Program-made: the position numbers and the translations under genes
Shown: positions 22,121 through 32,690 of the stretch, piece after piece
How the letters are laid out: the number at the start of each line of letters is the position of its first letter
Position numbering within the stretch: position 1 is the stretch's first letter
NCBI GenBank assembly: GCA_025765615.1
Contig: JAIVFJ010000002.1
Location: 496,001 to 560,000, forward strand
Source of the DNA: Zopfochytrium polystomum
Lineage: Eukaryota; Chytridiomycota; Chytridiomycetes; Chytridiales; Chytridiaceae
Length of the DNA: 64,000 bases
Reading direction: 5' to 3'
The notes under the pieces: model-generated
Seen by the model: the letters and a program-made list of their open reading frames with translations, nothing else
Told to the model about the DNA's origin: nothing
Database searches by the model: none

Positions 22121-24457
22121 TTACAGCCTGATCCCCTCTCCGCCGGTGATCGATTCGTGGAATGTGCCCACCACCGGGTGGTCCTTCCCAAAGCAAGACA
22201 CCACCGAATTCCCAAGCAGCTTGACGCGAACCGGTCCAACAATCCGGCCCGCGCTGCCCGCCGGGGCCGCCAAAGCCTGTAACGCTTTGAAAACCTCCTT
22301 CAACGCTGCGGTCTCCGCCTCCGCCTCCGCGTTCTCCGATCCAGCCGCCTTCGTCGCCTTTGCGGCCACCCCGACGAGCCCGTCCGCCAGTTCCATCAGC
22401 CGCTCCGCCTGCTCCTGCGCAGTCAAATGCGCCAACACGCCCGCCTCGGCCATCTGCGCGACTAAAAACGCCGCCGCGTCCCACCGCCCGGCTCGCGCGG
22501 CCTTCAGTACCGCCGCCTCGTACCCGCGCTCGCGCACCGCCTTCGCCGAGCCCGTCCCGCCCTGCTGCGCGACCATCTCGGCCGCCTCGGCGTCCAACCG
22601 GTCCTTGAACGCCAGCGCCAGCTCGACTTTCCCCGTCCCGACGAACCCGGCGAACGCGAGCGCCGTCGTGCGCACGGTCGGCTCGACCCCGGCGTCGGCC
22701 CACAGCGCGTCCCACGCGCGCAGGTGCATCTCGGTCTCGGTGAGGTCCGACGGCGCGGTGCCGTCGGCGGACGCGCCGGCGACGGCGGCGGCGGCGGCCG
22801 TCGCGAGATCCGTCGCGCTGCTGTCGAGGAGCGCGGCGAAGGCGGCCATTTCGGTCTTGAGCAGGCCGACGAGAGAGGCGGCCGCGGCAAAGGCCTCGCG
22901 GGACTCTGTGTGGCCGGCGAGCGCGTGCATCCGGATCATGAGCTGCAGCGACTCGGCCGTCGGGGCCGCGAGGGCGCCTTTCAGGTCGTCGAGGCACGCC
23001 CGGGCGGCTGCTAGGTCGTTGGCTGCGAGCGACGCAGACATTTCGATGAGGATGAGCTGAGCAAAGGGTTGAAGCGGGTTCACGCCGGCGGCGGAGGCGG
23101 CATCTGCTGCGGCAGCCGCGGCGTCCTTTTTGACTGGCGACGACGACGGTTTTCCCTCGGCTGCTGCCGCCCGCTTAGCCTTTTTCGCCGCCTTGGCCGC
23201 GTACCACTGCTGCATTTTGGGTTGCATATCCTGCCGAACGGCCTTGACTGCCGCAACGTCGCCGGTCTCCGCAGCCGCTTTCATCAAAGTGAGGTAAGCA
23301 GAAACCTCCACCGTCCCGTCTCCTGCGGTCGCAGACTCGATCAGCCGAACCACCTCTCGCATTCCATCCAGATCGACAGTCTGCGCCTTGCCCAATCCTT
23401 CCAAAACTGCAACGCACGCCGCCCTGATCTCGTTACTCGCGCCAGGAAACTCTCCCGCGCGCATTGATCTCAAGGCACGAGACCAGGCCTTTCTTCGACG
23501 ACGAAGGGCAACGGGGGCGTCGGCAGGCAATGGAGGAGGGCGACGGAGCTCTTTCGGCGAGAAGAGGGTCGGCTCGAGCGGCGGTGGGAACTTGGATGCG
23601 CCAAATCGTCCGTTCGCTTTAAACTGTTGGCGAAGCCAGTCGAGGCCAGTTTGTTTCCCTCCTCTCACCCAAGAGATGTGAGCATCCAGCAGCGAAAGGA
23701 TCTCTTTCCTCCGATCTTCGACGGCTGAGCCGGTGCCAGAATCCAAAGGTGCTGGCAACGGAGAGGCAGCAAACGCGCGCAAGAACGCGACCGCGATGGA
23801 GCCCTCGTCCATCGGAACACCGAGCCTTCCCGCAATCTTGACCAGCTCCATGGCGTCGTCCAGTCCTGAAGGTGAGCTCGCGCCGGCGCTCTCTGCGCGG
23901 GACCGGAGGACATTGTGCAGCGCAAATGAAGTGGCCAAAGGCTTGGAAGCGCCCGCCGCTCGATCCGCAACGCGTTTCGTGTTGTAATGCGAAAAGACTT
24001 GCTCCAGCGCGACGTGGCGAGATTGGCGCAGGGCAGATCGGGGTTTGGCGCGAACGATTATGTCGATGAGGCGATCGAGATCCTCGGCGGCGATGGGTGT
24101 GGGGGAGTTTTGCTGGTGGTCAGGAGCGGGGGAGTAGAGGGACGAGTGGATCGCCTTGAAAGTATGCCATGCCTCCCCGTCGGCGCGGGCGTCCAGCTTT
24201 TGGCGAAGTCGAAAAACTAGGCTTCCGACCGACGGCGATGATGGTGGGAGAGTAGTTTGAGCGACAGTTGCGAAAAAGGCAGCCGATCGCGGTGAACCTG
24301 GGCGGAGGAAAGTCGGTGCGCGGCAGATTCCGCCCGCCGTAGGAGGCGATCTGGCAGCAGCAGCAGATGCTAGGAGCGATGAGCATCGTCTAGTCTGCAG
24401 GTAAGTTGCTGCTGCCGTATCGGCCTGCAGCAGGACCCGGAGTCGCGCTAACCGCAT
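22121..24457 (-). CDS. Mitochondrial helical-repeat (PPR-like) protein
   Basis: A single exon of 778 residues starts at the ATG 24457 (MRLARLRVLLQADTAAATYL). The first about 35 residues lack acids and carry many Arg, Ser and Ala, as in a mitochondrial presequence. The body is an all-helical Ala-rich array with repeat-like blocks such as VSAYLTLMKAAAETGDVAAV, VNPLQPFAQLILIEMSASLA, SLQLMIRMHALAGHTES and YEAAVLKAARAGRWDAAAFL, resembling degenerate pentatricopeptide motifs. PPR proteins bind organellar RNA for processing, stability or translation; that role is inferred. A KKAKRAAAAEGK linker lies in the middle. The start of the downstream divergent bZIP gene is 3.1 kb away. Confidence 0.7.
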   Translation of the reverse strand: MRLARLRVLLQADTAAATYLQTRRCSSLLASAAAARSPPTAGGICRAPTFLRPGSPRSAAFFATVAQTTLPPSSPSVGSLVFRLRQKLDARADGEAWHTFKAIHSSLYSPAPDHQQNSPTPIAAEDLDRLIDIIVRAKPRSALRQSRHVALEQVFSHYNTKRVADRAAGASKPLATSFALHNVLRSRAESAGASSPSGLDDAMELVKIAGRLGVPMDEGSIAVAFLRAFAASPLPAPLDSGTGSAVEDRRKEILSLLDAHISWVRGGKQTGLDWLRQQFKANGRFGASKFPPPLEPTLFSPKELRRPPPLPADAPVALRRRRKAWSRALRSMRAGEFPGASNEIRAACVAVLEGLGKAQTVDLDGMREVVRLIESATAGDGTVEVSAYLTLMKAAAETGDVAAVKAVRQDMQPKMQQWYAAKAAKKAKRAAAAEGKPSSSPVKKDAAAAAADAASAAGVNPLQPFAQLILIEMSASLAANDLAAARACLDDLKGALAAPTAESLQLMIRMHALAGHTESREAFAAAASLVGLLKTEMAAFAALLDSSATDLATAAAAAVAGASADGTAPSDLTETEMHLRAWDALWADAGVEPTVRTTALAFAGFVGTGKVELALAFKDRLDAEAAEMVAQQGGTGSAKAVRERGYEAAVLKAARAGRWDAAAFLVAQMAEAGVLAHLTAQEQAERLMELADGLVGVAAKATKAAGSENAEAEAETAALKEVFKALQALAAPAGSAGRIVGPVRVKLLGNSVVSCFGKDHPVVGTFHESITGGEGIRL

Positions 24458-26518
24458 TATTGCTGTGGAAGGAAGGTTCCCTTGGGTGTGACAAGTTGCG
24501 ATGATGTTGATGATGTTGTGCGTTGACAAGGAGGGAGGCCGTTCATTGAACAGGAGAATCAGGCAACTTGACTTCGTCGCGCACACGAGCGCTCTGGGAC
24601 GCACCCGTGGCCCCGCCGATGCTGGCGGGAGAATGCCGTCCCAGAATGCCGTCCCTGAATGCCAGAGACCGCAACGACTGTATTTTCACAACCAGTTTCG
24701 TTTCAGTTTCTTGTGGAGCCTGTAAGAAGTAAGTGCCAGCGCTGATTGACGGTGCAGGCAAGAAGAGGACACGGTAAAGAAGGTTGTATATTTGAGTGCC
24801 AACAAATGCGCAGTTGAGCGTGCGCTCTGACAAAATATACCCCAAGTCTCATCCCGTTGTCAAATCGGTACGCGCCAAGCCATCACAGCAAATCAGGAGG
24901 CTGAGAAGCCAAGCCCCAGGTAAGGCATTCAATGCCAACAGCAGCTGTGTTGCTTTCCTGCTTACAATTAAAGCATCCCGTGCAAGTTTTTGAATGAAGG
25001 TTCGCACAGCAGAACTAGCTATACCTTATTACCTTGACCTTTATTTTTCGCCCGCACCCAGCTCCAAGAGAGCTCGCATTTGGGTAAACAATGAAAGCCA
25101 GCCGAGTGGAGATACATCGCACTTACCAATTATTTTTCCCTCGTTGCGAACCGGGAAATCATTTAGTGTCACAGAGGCAGAGCATGCAAAACTGTGCGCC
25201 AAGTTCTAAAACTACATATGCATTTTAGCAGCGGAACGTTTCGATCGTTCGACCTTTGGGTTATGAGCCCAACGTGCTTCCACTACACTACGCTGCTGAT
25301 GCTAAAAACGCTTGCCACAAAAACTACCAATTCATTTCATAAAAAAATGCATGTACTGTATGATGCATTGGGCGTTGCGAGCTTTCGACCGCAATCATAG
25401 TAGTCCCGGAACAGGGTGCAGTTCCATCGCACGCTTGACGAGACAACACGACGCTTTTATGCAAAGCTTCCGCCCTCGCCGCGAAAAGCAACGCTTACTC
25501 AAGTTCACGGGGACGACACAATGCGCGAGGCTGTTTGTGTTTGCGAGGTGTTCCGGGAGCCCTCCAATGTTATGCTTTCAGAAGGCTGCCTGGTGCCTGC
25601 CAGTCAAGACTCGAGAAAATCCCGACAAGAAAAGCAGTGTCGAGCTGTCGGTGAGGGCAGCACCACACCGCCGGCGCATTTCGTCACGGGCGTTAACACT
25701 GACCGCTTGGGAGCACCGAGCTCGCCATCCACTCGTGTGGACCGGGACCGTCTGCCCCAATTTGCTCTGCAGGCCTTTGCATCGCCAACGAAAAGGTTTC
25801 CTGAAAGACGCCTTGTTGGTACCTGTTTCCAGCCAGCGCACTCCATACCCTCCCCCCGCGACGCGATGCAAGCTGCAAAGCTGTAGTCGCGGACGAAAAC
25901 ATGTGGGGTCTGCAAGAAAGAGACGAAACACGCAGCGAGGGGTGTTTCAAAGCGTGCCAGCACGGGCAAAAGTTTGAAGGCGCTGCCGTCGTGGGCGGGC
26001 TCCCGGTCCGGGAAGGACGCCCAGTGTTACAAAGACAACCACCGAGTGGGGTCCTCTTGCAGTCAACTATCAAGCTGTTGATGTATTGTATTTCCACAGC
26101 CAGTTTTGCCCAGAAGCCGTTCGGTTTTCACCATCATTGCGCGTGCATTTCCGCGATCCAGGGTGGGACGCACCCGCCAACTTCTCGCGCAACGAGGGTG
26201 TGTTTTTGGGGGGGTGGGGGACGACAGGCAGTATGCTCATTGATCTCGCCAACACCGCGCAACGGGGGGTTGGGGCTCGCCATCGGTCGGTCATGCAGCG
26301 TCAAGGACGAGGAGGAAGAGTATTTAAGTCCTGAGGCTGGCCGTCCCACTCGTCGCCTCCGCCAGCCGGCCACACACCCCACAACCGGTTTCTTTCTCCT
26401 TTCCTCCTCTCTGTTATTTTACTGCCCTTTCGCTGTGCTTGCTTGCGTGCTATTGGCTCGGGGGGGGGTGAGGAGGGCTTTGTTTGGCCCGATCGCTGTA
26501 CCAGACACACACAGACAC

Positions 26519-26536
26519 ACACTCTCTCTCTCTCTT

Positions 26537-26589
<53 letters not shown>

Positions 26590-26600
26590 CTCTCTCCTCT
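26519..26600 (+). repeat. (CT)n microsatellite
   Basis: CT dinucleotides run for about 80 bp with a TTGT interruption near 26534, about 950 bp upstream of the bZIP start. Confidence 0.9.
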
Positions 26601-26834
26601 CGCTCTCTCTTTCGCTCTCTCTATTCTTGCCTGGTGGCGACAGCCGGAGTCTCCGTCCGTGCCACCCATGTCAACAACAGAAACTGCAACAAGCTGCAAC
26701 AAAACAGAAAAATTGAAGCTCCGAGCAGCGACAGAACACGCAAGCAAAAAAAAAATAGGAAAATGACGCGATCGTCGCGCCATTTTCCCGTTTTATTACA
26801 ATTGCGCAACGAGCTCGTGCGCCAAACAGGAAGC

Positions 26835-26940
26835 AGAGCAGAGAGAGCGAGAGAGAGCAGCGAGCGAGAGAGAGAGAGAGGGAGAGGGTGAGAGAGAGAG
26901 AGAGAGAGAGAGATAGAGAGATAGAGAGAGAGAGGGAGGT
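26835..26940 (+). repeat. (GA)n microsatellite
   Basis: GA dinucleotides run for about 100 bp with a few interruptions. It is complementary to the CT tracts on either side. Confidence 0.9.
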
Positions 26941-26959
26941 GAGAGAGGCCCTCCTCCCG

Positions 26960-27002
26960 CCCTCTCTCTCTCTCGCTCTCTCTCGCTGCTCTCTCTCTCT
27001 CT
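26960..27002 (+). repeat. (CT)n microsatellite
   Basis: Imperfect CT dinucleotide run directly after the GA tract, so the pair forms an imperfect inverted repeat. Confidence 0.85.
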
Positions 27003-27544
27003 CCGCCTGCCACGCTCTTTCACGCCGGCGCGACGCGACGACCCTGTCCGCCCCACGCCCATTTTCTGTCTGCCTGCCTGCCTGCCTGCCTGTCTGTCTT
27101 TTCTCTTCTGTCCGGCCCCTCAGCCCCTATCTGTTCCCCCCCCTTCCCGCCCGCAGCGCCCGACCCGCCCCGCTGTCGCCATTCATTCACTCGAGGCTTG
27201 CTTGCAAGCAAGTACAAAGAAGAAACTTTCTTCGACAGATCATCTTCGCAGGACGAAGGGGGCTGGAACAGCGAGCGCTTTCGTAGATTCGCGAACAACG
27301 ACAACGCAGCTCGAGGTCACACACAACCCGGGCTTCTCTGCGCGCATAAACGTTCCCTTCTCCAACCATCACCACAGTCACCCACCACCGGCGCGCTAGT
27401 ACTGCATTCCTCGCGCCAGGGGCGCCCGAAAAGACATCCTGCATTGCGCCAGGGGCCTGCTCCGTCTCACCCGTTTGTCACATTGCTGGAAGGACGGCGG
27501 AAGGTGGGCAACATAAAATAAATTTCTAGGAAAAAAAAAGGGTA

Positions 27545-30404
27545 ATGCTTCCTGCGAACGGGAGCAACAGCGGCAGCAGCAGCAGCGGCAGCAGCGGCAG
27601 CGCAGACCGGTCAAGCAGCAACCACCACGGCGATTACTCCGGCTTGGAAGACTCCAACGGCAACCAATTTTCGTACCACGGACAGCAGATGGCCTCCACG
27701 TTCGGCTCGTCGTCGTCCGCGGCAGCGGCGTCGTCGTCGTCCTCGGCAGCGTCCCTTCGGATAACGGACCCAATCGACGGAAGGGTGCGGGCCGGTGCGT
27801 CCTGGGATTTCGATTGGTTGGAAGGATACGACAGGCCTGGCGGCTCCTCGTCGTCTTCCATGGCGTCGGCCTCCTCGTCGTCGTCGTCGTCCGGTGCTTT
27901 GCAACCGGCGACGCCCCAGGGTGCGAGCTCGGTCGAGAACGATGCGTGGCTGAATCAGAACTACGTGTTCCAGTTCGACCAAGACGACCCGGCTATGTCG
28001 CTGCTGCAGCGCATGGGCGTGTTTGAAAACGAAGAGAAAATGGCCGACATGCAAGCGCAGGCCAACGCGATCCAAGAAGTGCTGTTTAATCAGCATAACA
28101 ACAACAACAATACCGGCAGCTCCAACAATAACAGCAACAATACTACGAATAATGGCCATAGCGACAATGCAAGCTTCCAAAACCACAATCAAAACCACCG
28201 AGGATACGGCCAAAACTCAGGGCAGAGCCATAACCAGGTGCTTGGCGCATCACCGCGAGGGGTCGACGACCCGCAACGTTACTCGTTGCCGCCGCAGCAA
28301 CAGCGCGCCGGAGAGTTTCCAAACCAAGCTTCACCCCCGCGCTATGGCCAAAGCTACCAGCAATCCCCACAATCCCAACTTCAACCGCTCCACCACGACC
28401 CACAACGCCCGTCCTTTACCGCGTCCTTACAGCAGTCCCGCTACCCTTCGACAACCTCGCTGCCACCGACCCCGACGCCGTCCTCATCCCTTCACGGTGC
28501 CGGCCCTTTCGGACCAACTGGGTTCCCACCTTCCTCCCAAACGCAGTCCCTGGTGCCGCCCTCCGAGCCTAGCACCGCTTCGTCGACCCCGTCGGCCATG
28601 CTCTCGCAGCAGACCGCCTTGGCCGCCGCAGCAATGATCGCGCAGGCACTGACCTCCACCCCGGGCATCCTGCAGCCGCTCTTCTCGTCCTTGCTGGCGG
28701 GTGCCGGCGGCGGCAACGGGCCGCCACCGGTGGCGGCGGCCGGACCGGCGCTCGCCGCGATGCTCCCGGCCCTACAGGGCCACGCGGTACCGCCGCCGCC
28801 GCCGTTCCTCCCCCCCGCCGCCGTAGGCGTTCCCCCGCAACTCCCACCGCCGCACACTGCTCACCCGCTCCCGCGCCTCCACTCACTCCACCCGCCCCCA
28901 CCACCACCACCACAACCACCGCACCCGCTCCAGCACTCCGCCGTAGCCCCAGCCGGCCGCGGCTTTGCGCCACCGCCCATCGCGCCCCTCCCCCCAACCG
29001 GCCCACCGCCGCCTCCTGCGCAACAGCTGCTGGCAGCAGCAACACCAGCAACCTCAGGCGGTGGCGGCGGCAGCGGCAGCGGGAAGCGCCGCGCGTCGTT
29101 CTCGCTCGCGCTGCTCGACACGCCTCTCGCGAACCCGCTGCCGCCGCCGCTACGGTCGAGCTCGTACACGCGCGCGAAGCGGCCGCGGAGCGGCAGCGGT
29201 GGGCCGGGCGGCGGCGGTGGCGGTGCTGGTGCAGCGGGTACGTCGTCGTCGTCGACGGGCGCGGCGGCGGCGAACGGTGGGACGGCGGCGGACGACACGA
29301 ACAGCGACAGCGGTGCCGGCACGTCGCCGCCGCCGTCGTCGGGGCAGGCTGCGGGGGCTGGCAGCAGTGGCGGCGGGTCCGGCAGCGGCGGGGTCGTCGT
29401 CGGAGAGGAGGACGACAAGCGGCGACGGAACACAGCGGCGTCAGCGCGGTTTCGGGCAAAGAAGAAGCAGCGGGAGCAAGCGCTGGAGCGCAGCGCGAGG
29501 GAGATGGCAGAGCGGCTGGAGGTGTATGGGAGGAAGCTGAGAGGTGAGGGAGGGTGCGGCTATTTTTTTTTCTCTTTTTTTTTCCCTGTGTGGTCCCCGC
29601 TTGTTCGTTAAGACAAGCATTTGAATACCGCCCCAAACCCCCTAGACTACGAAATGGAGATCCGTTGGCTCCGCCAGCTCCTCACGGACCGCTCGGGCGA
29701 AAAGCGGCTGCGCGAAATCTACGAGGAGGTGAGTTTTGCGCTTGCGCGCGTCGCGCGTTTTTTCCCAACGCAGTGTGGGCGAAGTCGATTTTTTTTGCAT
29801 TTCCTCGGGTTCTCAACCCTCCCCATCCCAAAAAACAAAGAACAACATCCCCTTCGAAGGCGGCGTCCTCCTCTCCGCGCCCGACGGCTCCACGCCGACG
29901 ACGCTCTCCGACTCGCACCCGTCGTCGTTTTCCACGGCGCCCGCGCCGCAGCACCCGTCCCTCCCCGCCCTCCGACCCCACCCCGGGCCACCGGGGCCGC
30001 CTCACCACCACCACCACTTCCATCAAAACGGCGTCGGCGAAGGCGCGGCCACCGAAAACGGCGACGGCCTCGACGAAGACGGTGAGGACGACGACGACGA
30101 CCGCGGCGGCGGCGAAGACGGGGGGTTGTACTCGACGACGGCGCAGGGGGACGACCCGGCGGGCGGGGGCGGGCAGACTCCGTTTGGAGGGCAGTACCAG
30201 CAGCGGGTGCCGCCCGGCCCGCGAGCGGCGTTCCGTCAGTTTGCGACGGAGCTACAGCAGCAGCAGTCGCACCAAGTCGCGTGGTCGCCGCCGCGGACGC
30301 CGCCGGGGCCGGGGGCGGGTCCGGTGCAGGGCGAACAGCAGCAGCCGCAACCGACGCAGCAGCAGCAGTGGCCGCGGACGCGTGGGGCTACGAGTCGAAA
30401 GTGA
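27545..30404 (+). CDS. bZIP transcription factor, CYS-3/MetR-like, with large disordered regions
   Basis: Exons 27545-29543, 29646-29728 and 29841-30404 add up to 881 residues. The first about 620 residues are low complexity: Ser runs, Asn runs, Gln/Pro and long Pro/Gly/Ala stretches. The basic region RRRNTAASARFRAKKKQRE has the N-x7-R signature and closely resembles Neurospora CYS-3 and other fungal sulfur regulators. The zipper helix continues REMAERLEVYGRKLR across an intron into DYEMEIRWLRQLLTDRSG. The third exon adds a His/Asp/Gly/Gln-rich tail. CYS-3/MET4-type factors activate sulfur-uptake and methionine genes in the nucleus; that target set is inferred from the bZIP alone. The disordered arms probably act as activation regions. 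The intron splitting the zipper is notable. Confidence 0.88.
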
Positions 30405-31380
30405 AGAAGCTGCGGCAGCGAGATGAAGTCATTCGTGTTGAACTGAGTGGAGAGAGTTTTGACGCCATCTATACGGAAAACCTAAGCGTTATTTTTCTTT
30501 TTCCTTCTGCTTTCTTTTTTCTCTCACTTCCTTCTTTCGGAATGCCGTGCGCTTCTGCCATTCGTTTCTCGCTTTCTTTTTCGCCAGCGAACAGGCCGGT
30601 GCGCTGCAAAGTTGTTCTCGGTTGCTAAAGTTGTTTCCATTGCGGTGATCCCACCAGTATTTGTTTTGGTTTTTTCTTCTTCCTTTCTTTCATAATGCGA
30701 GGCGGCTCTGCCCGATGGATGGATAAGGGGTTGGATGGAAAAGATGAGGCGAGGCGGGGGGCGCGACGCATCGAGGGCGTGCCGGTGGGTCAACAACCAT
30801 TTGAATCGTCCAGATCGGACAAGTTGACCGGAACCGAATCTCACTCCGCTGGCGTGCTAGTGGTCGGATGCTAAGAGGTAGTGACTGCCGGTGGTTGCGG
30901 ATGGATGGACGGATTGGGATATAGGGGGAGAGCACCGAGGGTGCATCGGAGGGGCGCTTCGCTTGGTCTGTGCGTCTGATGCAATGTGGGGGTTGGTTGT
31001 TATGTTTTGTAAGTTTCTAAAGTGTCCGAACCCCAAAAAGCCTCAGCCGTGTTCACCGGTCGGTCGTACTTGCCAATATCGTCGTGGCGCCACTGGAAGA
31101 TGCACAAAAGTCGAAAAATTTGGTAAAAAAAATTTTTTTTTTTTTTTTTTTTTTTTCGGTGGTGGTGATTTTCGTCGAAGTAGGGCATAATCATAATAGG
31201 AAGGCCGCGCGCAACGAGGAACGGCTCAGGGAAAACAATGGGTGGCGTCGGAGTTTAACTTGCGTCAAAATTGGGATCGCACCGACAAACTCAGGATGGC
31301 GGTCACGGTTGTGGCGGAAGTGCAGACTGGTGAGGACACCGAATTCCCTCACGCACTTGTTAACGGTCTCGTGCCTGGAC
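30405..31380. other. intergenic region with poly-T tract
   Basis: About 1 kb without a supported gene. A T-rich homopolymer stretch lies at about 31131-31156. Confidence 0.4.
31131..31156 (+). repeat. poly-T homopolymer
   Basis: Run of about 25 T following AAAAAAA, so it forms an A/T-only patch. Confidence 0.8.
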
Positions 31381-32376
31381 ATGGCATGTAGCAGAAGCGA
31401 CGAAATCCTGGATCTGTACCAGTCGCTGACCGGCTCTGCTGGCTCCTTGGTGGAGCAAGACGCCATCGCCAAGCAGCTGACGCTGCTCAAACCCGAGGCG
31501 GCAGAGGCGGTGGCCGCGGCGACGGCAAATGTAATGCAGTTGTCCAGGGAGAGGGAGTTTGCCGAGGATGCTGTGGCTGACGAACATGCATCTGCAGGAT
31601 TACTATTGGGTGCTGGGGGAGGCTGCAGAGAACCCCGGCGAAATGGAATTCAGTTGGAACCGTCCGCTCGGAGCGGGAGGTTGCAGCGCGACGGGTTCTC
31701 CCCCACCCCTAAGTTTGAATCGTTACTGACATCCTCGTAACACCATCCTCCGTCGGAAAAAAAAAGAACGCACTCCACGGGGTCAAGGGTATTGCCATTG
31801 ACGAACTGTCAGCCTCAGATCGCACAAGTCTTCTGTCCGTGCGCCACCAGTCATCCGCCTGGCCAACACTTCCACAAGAGCTCCTCCTCACCGTGTGCAC
31901 CCAACTCAACGTGCCGCGCTGCGCGGACCGCGATGGGGTCCGGTGTGATGCAGGAGCTGGTGTGGCGCGAGCGGGCTGCGGAGTGCAGATGGGCATTCCG
32001 ATGGTAGGTCGCGACGACGGGCGGAGGCGACGCCGCCGTGCCGGCGGTGCGGTGCACGCCCCCGTGCGCCGTGGTGTGCGCGGAGGGTGGGAACTGGACT
32101 GGGGTGGAGGCAGATGGAGCGGGCGGCGGCGGCGGCGTGGTGGATGTGGATTGGCCCGCGTATATGCTGGCGTGTGCGCGAGATCCGTGGGCGCGGTGCG
32201 CGTCGAGGGTGTTCGGCATCACGGAGGAGATATGCGGTCGAATTGTTAAGATTCGCGAGGAGAAAGGGGATGAGTCCGAGGAAGACGAGAACGAAGTATT
32301 GAACGACGAAGACGAAGGAAAGCATGATGAAGAGGTGGAGGAAGTGGAGGAAGAGGAAGTTAAAATGTGGTGTTGA
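31381..32376 (+). CDS. Possible F-box-like protein, frame not fully resolved
   Basis: The ATG at 31381 opens a frame with MACSRSDEILDLYQSLTG. An intron after about residue 55 (gtaatgcag to tctgcag) joins in phase to DYYWVLGEAAENPGEMEF. Farther on, SAWPTLPQELLLTVCTQL resembles the start of an F-box (LPxELL), and QELVWRERAAECRWAF in a different frame resembles its end (LWxxLxxR). The last exon-like frame, WPAYMLACARDPWARCASRV, ends in an acidic EEVEEVEEEE tail and stops at 32374-32376. The frame change between the two halves of the F-box has no clear splice site. This is either a missed junction, a sequencing indel or a decayed gene. F-box proteins recruit substrates to SCF ubiquitin ligases; assignment here is weak. 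Confidence 0.35.
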
Positions 32377-32690
32377 TGGAACTAATTAATTTATTGAACC
32401 ACACACTAACCCCCGAGGTGGGAGACCTCCCTTGAACCGGCTTAGCGGAAAAGGCGCAACTGGTACACTGCAGCACATCGAATCTAGTCAGGTTCCAGAG
32501 GATATCGATTTAAAGATTGCAGTGTTTGCAGTGTGTTCAACGAATTATTGGATTCTTCAATCGTGCCACTGACACCTGCAAGGTTTTTGAAGTAGTAACT
32601 ATATTCTTAATAAAGCCCAACGAAAAAAAAACTTGCTCCATGGCAAATGTCATAAGATTGAAGTCCGACGCCAGAACGTGGGCCGTTCTT
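32377..32690. other. 3' flank of half-size ABCG copy 1
   Basis: About 310 bp follow the stop, with a TTTATT (AATAAA on the minus strand) near 32389. Similarity to the copy 2 flank stops within about 25 bp of the stop codon. Confidence 0.4.

Larger units (their letters stand above)
24458..27544. other. large divergent intergenic region with CT/GA tracts
   Basis: This 3.1-kb gap separates the PPR-like and bZIP genes. It is AT-richer between 24660 and 25400. Frames at 25312-25977 and 25416-25886 show no family signature or splice support. A triple set of simple repeats, (CT)n 26519-26600, (GA)n 26835-26940 and (CT)n 26960-27002, lies 0.5-1 kb before the bZIP start, followed by a CTGC tract at 27071-27097. 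It is likely the promoter or 5' leader of the bZIP gene. Confidence 0.45.

Noticed and set aside
25312..25977. Open frames of 156-221 residues in the large intergenic region
   Set aside because: No splice support, no conserved motif and overlapping frames on both strands; they look like chance frames.
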